Below are positions 6,323 through 10,401 of a stretch of 10,401 nt of DNA, one piece after another. The DNA lies in the NCBI GenBank assembly GCA_025454075.1, contig JALOPD010000114.1, positions 1 to 10,401 of the forward strand, read 5' to 3'. The translations under genes were made by a program, and so were the position numbers. Source of the stretch: Desulfobacterales bacterium. GTDB lineage: Bacteria; Desulfobacterota; Desulfobacteria; Desulfobacterales; UBA2174_A. The stretch's first letter is position 1. Each line of letters begins with the position of its first letter. The notes beneath the pieces are model-generated. The model had not been told where the DNA came from and ran no database searches. It saw only the letters and a program-made list of their open reading frames with translations.

Positions 6323-6682
6323 ATGAAATGCGCACGTTGTGAATCATCAATTCCAGAAGGGGAAGGGCGGGAGCACCTTGGCCGGATGCTCTGCGAAGAT
6401 TGTTACATGGATGCACTTTCGCCTGCTAAAACCTGCGACCCCTGGGCGGTGCACAGCGCCAAAACTTTCGGCAAAGAGACCGGCGGCAAGTTCGATCTGA
6501 CAGAGCTGCAGCGAAAGATACTGGAGATATTGAAAGAGACCGGCGGCGCCCCGCCCGAACACTTGGTGGAGCGTCTGAACATCTCCCTCATGGACCTCGA
6601 GCGCGAGATCGCCGCCTTGCGGCACATGGAAAAGGTCCGCGGCGAGCTCCGGGGCGGGAAAAAATACATTCGGCTGTGGTAG
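6323..6682 (+). CDS. Small zinc-ribbon / winged-helix-like protein
   Basis: A 119-residue soluble protein. Residues 1-30 contain two CxxC pairs, C3/C6 and C24/C27, in a short LIM- or zinc-ribbon-like module ('MKCARC' and 'LCEDC'), expected to bind one zinc. After a linker, residues about 58-119 form a helix-rich domain ('LTELQRKILEILKET', 'PPEHLVERLNISLMDLEREI', 'KVRGELRGGKKYIRLW') that reads like a winged-helix domain: three helices and a beta wing. This suggests a small DNA-binding or assembly protein, but I do not recognise a named family. The frame is open further upstream (from 6236), but ATG 6323 is chosen because AGAGAGG (6309-6315) lies 7 nt before it and the Cys motif starts at residue 3. 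It is 19 bp downstream of the EamA gene and probably co-transcribed. Two copies of a 15-bp direct repeat occur inside it. Confidence 0.85.
   Translation: MKCARCESSIPEGEGREHLGRMLCEDCYMDALSPAKTCDPWAVHSAKTFGKETGGKFDLTELQRKILEILKETGGAPPEHLVERLNISLMDLEREIAALRHMEKVRGELRGGKKYIRLW
6473..6547. repeat. 15-bp direct repeat, 60 bp apart, in the zinc-ribbon gene
   Basis: AAAGAGACCGGCGGC occurs at 6473-6487 and again at 6533-6547. The period is exactly 60 bp (20 codons), so both copies encode K-E-T-G-G in the same frame and flank the first helix of the C-terminal domain. Recombination between the copies would delete 20 codons without a frameshift. Confidence 0.8.
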
Positions 6683-6688
6683 GAACCG

Positions 6689-7546
6689 TCATCTGCGTTT
6701 GATGAAAGTCCCGTTGCCGTATTCCTCGAATGCGACCTTCAGCTCTGCCTGGGTGTTCATCACGATGGGGCCGCGCCAGGCCACCGGCTCTCCGATGGGT
6801 TTTCCCGAAATCAAAAGGAACCGGGCAGGCTCCTCCTGTGTCGTCACCGCCACCTGGTCTCCGTCTGAGAAAAGGACCAGGCTTCCGCCCCCCGCCGGTT
6901 TTGCTTTCTGATCGCCGAACCGGCCGCTGCCTTCGAAAACATAGGCGAAGGCGGTATGCCCTCGCTTTATCGCATGGGTGAATTCCGAGCCGCGCGGGAC
7001 GGAAACGTCGAGGTACTGCGGATCGATGACGATGTCCTGCACGGGGCCCTTCTTTCCCTCGATTTCCCCGCAGACAACCCGGATCTCTATCCCGTTTTTC
7101 AAACTGACTACCGGGATTTGTTCCCTTTTCACGTCCCGGTAGCGCGGGTCGATCATTTTTTGGGATGCCGGCAGGTTGGCCCAGAGCTGAAAGCCCCCCA
7201 TCCGGCCGCCTGCGTCGCCCCGCGGCATCTCCTGGTGGACGATGCCGCTGCCCGCCGTCATCCACTGGACATCGCCCGGGCGGATCACCCCTTTGTTCCC
7301 CAAGCTGTCCCCGTGCTCCACCTCGCCGTGCAGCATGTAGGTGATGGTCTCGATGCCGCGGTGCGGGTGCCAGGGGAAGCCCTTGATGTACTGGTCGGGT
7401 CTGTCCCCGCGGAAATCGTCCAGCATGAGGAAAGGGTCGAAAAGCGGCACCTCGGCGAAACCGAAGGCCCGCCTCAGGTGGACGCCGGCGCCCTCGATGG
7501 TGGGTTGGCTCTTGTACAATTTTTCGATTTTACGGGTCTCTTTCAT
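6689..7546 (-). CDS. Pirin family protein
   Basis: A 285-residue bicupin of the pirin family. Bacterial pirins bind a single non-haem iron; some have quercetin 2,3-dioxygenase activity and others bind metabolic enzymes or regulators. The four metal ligands are present: H60 and H62 in 'WHPHRGIETITY', and H104 and E106 in 'AGSGIVHQEMP'. The rest of the N-terminal cupin ('VEHGDSLGNKGVIRPGDVQWM') is intact, as is the C-terminal cupin with 'KPIGEPVAWRGPIVMN'. The frame continues 54 codons upstream, but the start at 7546 is decided by an ideal AAGGAG (minus strand, 7559-7554) seven bases before ATG and by alignment with the usual pirin N-terminus. It is convergent with the zinc-ribbon gene, with only 6 bp between stop codons and no visible terminator. 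It may be transcribed from its own promoter or by read-through from the GalT-like gene. Its physiological role here is unknown. Confidence 0.96.
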   Translation of the reverse strand: MKETRKIEKLYKSQPTIEGAGVHLRRAFGFAEVPLFDPFLMLDDFRGDRPDQYIKGFPWHPHRGIETITYMLHGEVEHGDSLGNKGVIRPGDVQWMTAGSGIVHQEMPRGDAGGRMGGFQLWANLPASQKMIDPRYRDVKREQIPVVSLKNGIEIRVVCGEIEGKKGPVQDIVIDPQYLDVSVPRGSEFTHAIKRGHTAFAYVFEGSGRFGDQKAKPAGGGSLVLFSDGDQVAVTTQEEPARFLLISGKPIGEPVAWRGPIVMNTQAELKVAFEEYGNGTFIKRR

Positions 7547-7630
7547 CGGTTTGCTCCTTCTGTCAGGGCTGATGACTCCTGCTGCAAAGGGTTTCATGCG
7601 GTGGGAGCCGTCGGCAACGCTTAATTCAGC

Positions 7631-7657
7631 GCCCGCCGCCACGGCGGGCTTTTGTTT
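7631..7657 (+). terminator. Strong intrinsic terminator facing the + strand between two minus-strand genes
   Basis: Perfect arms GCCCGCCG (7631-7638) and CGGCGGGC (7642-7649) around a CCA loop are followed on the + strand by TTTTGTTT (7650-7657). On the minus strand the hairpin is followed by GCTGAATT, without a T-run, so it does not serve the flanking minus-strand genes. No + strand gene ends here. The rest of the 260-bp gap 7547-7806 holds the pirin ribosome-binding site and nothing else recognisable. Confidence 0.7.
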
Positions 7658-7806
7658 GAGTGACGGGCCGGGAAGCTGCTGCAGACCAAACTCGTTCAAC
7701 CCTCCCACCCCACCACCATGCCCGGCCTTGAAGGTACACTATCCACTGCGATATCCGGGCAACGAACTCTGTTCCGGCATAACGCAACGCAACCGACCGA
7801 GGACGT

Positions 7807-8853
7807 TCAATCCGCAATTGATTCCGGTTGACGCCAGAAGGGCCGGGCTCCGGCTGCGGTATCCTCTGGTGCCGTGAAGGTGGCCATGTCGCCCAACATG
7901 ACCTCGAAGCCGGTGTGGTCGTTGCGCGCCCAGGGGGCGTAGTTCGACCGGGCAAGGATGACGATGCGCAGTTCAAGCTTGCTGGCGCCGTCCTCGACCG
8001 CCAGGATGCCGAGGTTGTACCCATTGCGGTTCAGGCTGCGATAATACCGCTGGGCGTTGAGAACGCCTGCCGCCAACCCCGCCCAGCCGCCGGCCGTCAC
8101 CTGGGATAGCGACGTCGCTCCCGGCAGGATGCCCCAGATTTCGAAAAAACCCTCCGGCGCAAACGCCGCCAGCCACTCCCAGGCGCCCGTGGCGCCGATC
8201 GTCCGCTTGCCCTCCTGCCGCTCGCACTGCAGGTAGTCGGAGAAAAGGAGCCGGCCGGTCTCCTTGAAGTGGCTGGCTGCCCGAGATTGCAGAAAGCGCT
8301 GGTGGTTGGCGGCGACCCGGTCCGCTTGGATTTGAAGGTGCGGGTGCAGGAGCGACCCGCCGGCGGAAGGCAGGTGGTTCTGGGTGATGGCCATGTAAAC
8401 GGCAGCGGGGTCTTGGGCGAGGACTCGCTTGAGGTAGTCCGCGCAGTTCAGGAAGCTGTTGGCGTAGGACTCCACGGACGCGGTCCCGATCTCCACGAAA
8501 TGCCGGTCGTCGAACAAACTCACCGCGGAATGGGCGCCATATGGGAACAGGTTCGGAAACAATACCGACGCGCCTCTCACCAGTCGACCGGAGGCTTCAT
8601 AGGTTTTCAAGAGCTGCGGGGTTCTGGCGGAAAGATTGATGGAACAAAACGGGCAATGGACGGTATCCCCGGCAAGCGGGGGCGGGTCCGGAAACGAATC
8701 CGTGGCGGCTTCACGTTCTCCCGTCCGGCTGAAGGCGATGCGGCTGGTGCGGCCGGTGATCGGGTTGACCCGGATCTCGATGGAGGCTTCCACCGCTTCG
8801 CCCGTGGGCTGCCGGAACCGCGCATGAACCGCTTGCCTTTCGAACCGGATCAC
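7807..8853 (-). CDS. GalT-family (HIT-like) nucleotidylyltransferase, probable galactose-1-phosphate uridylyltransferase relative
   Basis: A 348-residue protein of the GalT branch of the histidine-triad superfamily, which transfers a nucleotidyl group between a sugar phosphate and a nucleotide sugar through a covalent histidine-nucleotide intermediate. The zinc-site cysteines C67 and C70 are in 'HCPFC', with H108 in 'LFPYGAHSAV' at the position of another zinc ligand. The active site is 'GGSLLHPHLQ', with H170 (zinc), H172 (nucleophile) and Q174. The C-terminus has 'NRNGYNLGILAVED', matching the second GalT half. The start is GTG 8853: an in-frame TAA lies six codons upstream and AAAGG precedes it weakly. 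The substrate could be Gal-1-P, but divergent GalT-like proteins with ADP-glucose or related specificity exist, so the precise reaction is uncertain. A truncated gene ends 18 bp upstream on the same strand, suggesting the gene was once the second or later member of an operon. Confidence 0.85.
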   Translation of the reverse strand: MIRFERQAVHARFRQPTGEAVEASIEIRVNPITGRTSRIAFSRTGEREAATDSFPDPPPLAGDTVHCPFCSINLSARTPQLLKTYEASGRLVRGASVLFPNLFPYGAHSAVSLFDDRHFVEIGTASVESYANSFLNCADYLKRVLAQDPAAVYMAITQNHLPSAGGSLLHPHLQIQADRVAANHQRFLQSRAASHFKETGRLLFSDYLQCERQEGKRTIGATGAWEWLAAFAPEGFFEIWGILPGATSLSQVTAGGWAGLAAGVLNAQRYYRSLNRNGYNLGILAVEDGASKLELRIVILARSNYAPWARNDHTGFEVMLGDMATFTAPEDTAAGARPFWRQPESIAD

Positions 8854-8871
8854 CGGCTGCGCCTTTTTGTC

Positions 8872-9027
8872 TTATAGGTTCTCGGCCTGGCTCCGATAAG
8901 CCGCCAGCCGACTCCGGATCTCTTCGGCCGCCGAAAGCCGCGTGCTGAGCTGCGAGATCGTGGCCGAGACTTCCATCGCGCCGCGGTCCTTGAGCGACGT
9001 GTAATCGGCGGCCTTGCGGGACCCCCC
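8872..9027 (-). pseudogene. 3' remnant of a truncated minus-strand gene
   Basis: Reading minus from 9027 to the TAA at 8874-8872 gives 51 coherent codons of an alanine-, arginine- and serine-rich helical, probably coiled-coil C-terminus, including 'AADYTSLKDRGAMEVSATIS' and ending 'AAYRSQAENL'. Its codon use matches the neighbours. Directly upstream is an in-frame TAG (9030-9028), and there is no suitable start except an internal ATG at 8976, which would give only 34 residues. The spacing to the GalT-like start (18 bp) is typical of an operon, so this is best read as the 3' end of the former upstream gene after loss of its 5' part. I do not recognise the family. An intact 34-residue small protein from ATG 8976 (AAGGA about 10 nt upstream) is a less likely alternative. 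Confidence 0.55.
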
Positions 9028-9048
9028 CTAAAAAAATGACCCCCACTG
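9021..9048. other. Homopolymer junction (C7, A7, C5 on +) at the break in the truncated gene
   Basis: On the + strand a C7 run (9022-9028), TA, an A-run (9030-9036) and TGACCCCC (9037-9044) follow each other. On the minus strand this reads GGGGGTCA, T7, A, GGGGGGGTC, that is two near-direct copies of a G-rich GGTC motif spaced by T7A. Coding character stops exactly here. It may be the scar of a transposon or recombination end; no transposase is visible. Confidence 0.4.
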
Positions 9049-9315
9049 AGAGCGCAACGCTCAAAGCAGAGGTCATCATCCCAATCCGAATGCATGGGCG
9101 GTTTCGGCTGACCTCATCGCCCGCATAGTTTGTGCCAGAATAGCTGCATGCCAGGAATCTGTCAAGACAATCAAAAGGCGTTCACGAACCCCATCGCCGC
9201 CCGCCCCCGGCGTTGCCGTTCAACCAAAATTGATGCTGTGAAACGGTGGCACACAAACTCTGCGCACCTGTTAATTTCTTTTGACAAGTAACGACCGTTA
9301 CAATAATAAGGATTT
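9028..9315. other. Intergenic region between the truncated gene and the ChrB-like gene
   Basis: This 288-bp stretch has no plausible gene on either strand and is more AT-rich than its surroundings towards the right. It contains the junction described above, a small GAGCG/CGCTC hairpin (9050-9062), and a 7-bp inverted repeat GAGGTCA/TGACCTC (9069-9075 and 9109-9115). A TTGACA with an operator-like palindrome lies next to the following gene. Confidence 0.6.
9281..9307 (+). promoter_or_regulatory. Candidate promoter and operator of the ChrB-like/MFS pair
   Basis: A perfect -35 hexamer TTGACA (9281-9286) is followed by AATAAT (9302-9307, five of six matches to the -10 consensus) at a short 15-bp spacing. 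The spacer is almost filled by a perfect interrupted palindrome GTAACG-AC-CGTTAC (9288-9301), the expected position for a repressor or activator that acts on the spacer. If this promoter is right, transcription would start at or within 1-2 bases of the ATG at 9316, giving a leaderless or near-leaderless mRNA; the AAGGA at 9308-9312 is too close to be an ideal ribosome-binding site. Confidence 0.5.
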
Positions 9316-9858
9316 ATGAAAAAACAATCCTGGCTGCTGTTCACCTACAAAGTCCCGCCGGACCCCCCCCGCAAGAGGGTCGCGCTGTGGCGGAGGCTTA
9401 AAAGCATGGGCGCGGTATACCTTCAGAACGGGGTTTGCCTGCTGCCCAAGATCGGCGACCACGCGCGCCGCCTGAAGGTGCTGCAGAACGATGTGGCCGA
9501 GATGGGCGGCGAGTCGGTCATCCTGGAAACGGCGGCCCTCGATCGTCCGCAGCAGGAAAAAGTGCTCACGCGCTTCAAGGCGGACCGCGACGAGGAATAC
9601 CGCGAGTTCATCTCCAAGTGTGAGGACTTTGAAGCCGAGATCGCAAAAGAAACTAAAGCGTGCCACTTCAGCTACGCGGAAATCGAGGAAAATGAGGCGG
9701 ATCTGAAAAAACTTCAGACTTGGCTGGCAAAGATCCGCAAGCTGGATTTCTACGGCGCAACGTTGGCGGTTGAAGCCGAAAAACGGCTGCGCGGCTGCGA
9801 AGCGCTGCTTGAAACCTACGCCCGGCGCGTTTTCGAGGTGCATGATGGAAACCACTGA
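9316..9858 (+). CDS. ChrB N-terminal-domain protein (stand-alone)
   Basis: A 180-residue protein that matches the N-terminal domain of ChrB, the chromate-sensing regulator of chr operons. The marks are 'WLLFTYKVP' (residues 6-14) and 'RKRVALWRRLKSMGAVYLQNGVCLLP' in pieces: 'RKRVALWRRLKSMGAVYL' at 19-36 and 'NGVCLLP' at 38-44, followed by a long helical region. Full ChrB is about 300 residues and has a second domain that is absent here. The domain resembles a winged-helix PaaX-like fold, which fits a DNA-binding or regulatory role. The start is set by alignment; the upstream region carries TTGACA and a palindrome that may be its operator. The gene overlaps the MFS transporter gene by 14-17 bp, so the two are translated together. 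It could sense a metal oxyanion or another toxic compound and control the transporter; direct evidence for chromate is lacking because no ChrA is visible. Confidence 0.85.
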   Translation: MKKQSWLLFTYKVPPDPPRKRVALWRRLKSMGAVYLQNGVCLLPKIGDHARRLKVLQNDVAEMGGESVILETAALDRPQQEKVLTRFKADRDEEYREFISKCEDFEAEIAKETKACHFSYAEIEENEADLKKLQTWLAKIRKLDFYGATLAVEAEKRLRGCEALLETYARRVFEVHDGNH

Positions 9859-10401
9859 GAAATATACATCCGTTGCGAGGAGCCACCCGCAGGCGAAGCC
9901 GAAAACCTGGCTGAACCGCACAGTGGCCGGTGCCGGTCTGACCAGCGCGCTGGGCGACTTCTGCTACGAGACCACCACCGTCATCCTGCCCGGTTTCCTG
10001 GCGGTGCTGGGGATTCCGGCGGCGGTGCTGGGAATTATCGAGGGGGTTGCCGATGCGGTCGCCAGCTTCACGAAAATGATCTCGGGCTACATCGCCGGCA
10101 AGCTCGGTCATCGCAAGCTGCTGGTGGTGGTCGGCTACGGGTTGACCCCGTTTGGGCAGGTGCTGATCGCGATGGCAACCGGTTGGCCGCTGCTGCTGGC
10201 GGGACGGGTGGTTTCCTGGTTCGGCAAGGGACTTCGCGGCCCTCTGCGGGATGCCATCGTCACCCAGGCCATCGGCCCCGAAACGCGCGGGCGGGCGTTC
10301 GGGTTTCACCGGGCGATGGACACGGTGGGGGCGGTCGCAGGCCCCCTGCTGGGGGTGGCGCTACTGGGCTGGGCGCAGGGGCTCTCCTGGGAAGACCCCG
10401 C
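9845..10401 (+). CDS. MFS transporter (N-terminal part, continues past window)
   Basis: The frame is open from 9842 to the window end, giving 185 residues of a major facilitator superfamily protein and roughly the first five or six of 12 membrane helices. After a polar N-terminus (about 25 residues), hydrophobic helices start at 'AGAGLTSALGDFCYETTTVI'. The helix 2-3 loop has a motif-A-like 'GYIAGKLGHRKLL', and 'GRVVSWFGKGLRGPLRDAIV' followed by 'RGRAFGFHRAMDTVGAVAGP' is typical of helices 4-5 in efflux-type members. Two ATGs are possible: 9845 has GAGG (9835-9838) six bases upstream and is preferred, and 9842 is only three bases away from it. It overlaps the ChrB-like gene, so expression should be coupled. 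Export of a toxic compound or metabolite is likely; the substrate is not determined. Confidence 0.9.
   Translation, partial: METTEKYTSVARSHPQAKPKTWLNRTVAGAGLTSALGDFCYETTTVILPGFLAVLGIPAAVLGIIEGVADAVASFTKMISGYIAGKLGHRKLLVVVGYGLTPFGQVLIAMATGWPLLLAGRVVSWFGKGLRGPLRDAIVTQAIGPETRGRAFGFHRAMDTVGAVAGPLLGVALLGWAQGLSWEDP

Noticed and set aside
7547..7708. 54-codon N-terminal extension of the pirin
   Set aside because: A perfect AAGGAG sits seven bases before the ATG at 7546, and the extension has no pirin-like sequence.
9069..9115. GAGGTCA/TGACCTC pair as terminal inverted repeats of a mobile element
   Set aside because: It has only 7 bp with a 33-bp loop, no target duplication and no coding content between the arms.
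9281..9304. TTGACA with TACAAT at 9299-9304 as a standard promoter
   Set aside because: The spacing would be only 12 bp, too short for a usual sigma-70 promoter; AATAAT at 9302-9307 is a better, though still short, choice.
1..10401. tRNA, rRNA, CRISPR arrays, riboswitches
   Set aside because: I saw no cloverleaf, rRNA-like stretch, regularly spaced repeats or recognisable riboswitch core on either strand.

Overview
The window is GC-rich DNA with tightly packed, often overlapping genes. The TAXI-type TRAP transporter, a three-subunit Fe-S/FAD dehydrogenase, a small zinc-ribbon/winged-helix protein and a ChrB-type protein with an MFS transporter together suggest a proteobacterium-like Gram-negative. 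A Desulfobacterota-type anaerobe is my best guess, but this is inference from gene content, not from a marker gene.

Region 1 (1-5240, + strand) is an apparent import-and-oxidise locus. It holds the C-terminal part of a TAXI-family TRAP solute receptor, a perfect 12-bp stem-loop over its stop codon, a fused 4TM/12TM TRAP permease, and three overlapping genes for a heteromeric amine/imino-acid/opine-type dehydrogenase: a DAO-family FAD subunit, a 96-residue [2Fe-2S] subunit, and a two-dinucleotide flavoprotein with a C-terminal BFD-like [2Fe-2S] domain. The subunits match those of the HcnABC, octopine/nopaline oxidase and D-hydroxyproline dehydrogenase families. The gene order is FAD, small Fe-S, large flavoprotein. 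The likely logic is that the receptor captures an amino-acid-like substrate, the permease imports it, and the dehydrogenase oxidises its C-N bond. The substrate is not determined.

Region 2 (5241-6682, + strand) has a 172-bp gap, an EamA/DMT 10-TM exporter-like protein, and 19 bp later a 119-residue zinc-ribbon plus winged-helix-like protein.

Region 3 (6689-9027, - strand) has a pirin with all four metal ligands, a 260-bp gap holding a strong intrinsic terminator that points the wrong way (+), a GalT-family nucleotidylyltransferase, and a 51-codon remnant of a gene whose 5' part is gone. The remnant ends abruptly at a G7/T7 homopolymer junction.

Region 4 (9028-10401, + strand) is a regulatory intergenic stretch with a TTGACA hexamer and a perfect operator-like palindrome. 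It is followed by a stand-alone ChrB N-terminal-domain protein that overlaps an MFS transporter running off the window. This looks like a self-contained resistance/efflux cassette.

Unusual sequence-level signals are several long perfect hairpins inside coding sequence. The most striking is an A9 run immediately upstream of a perfect 11-bp hairpin in the [2Fe-2S] subunit gene.
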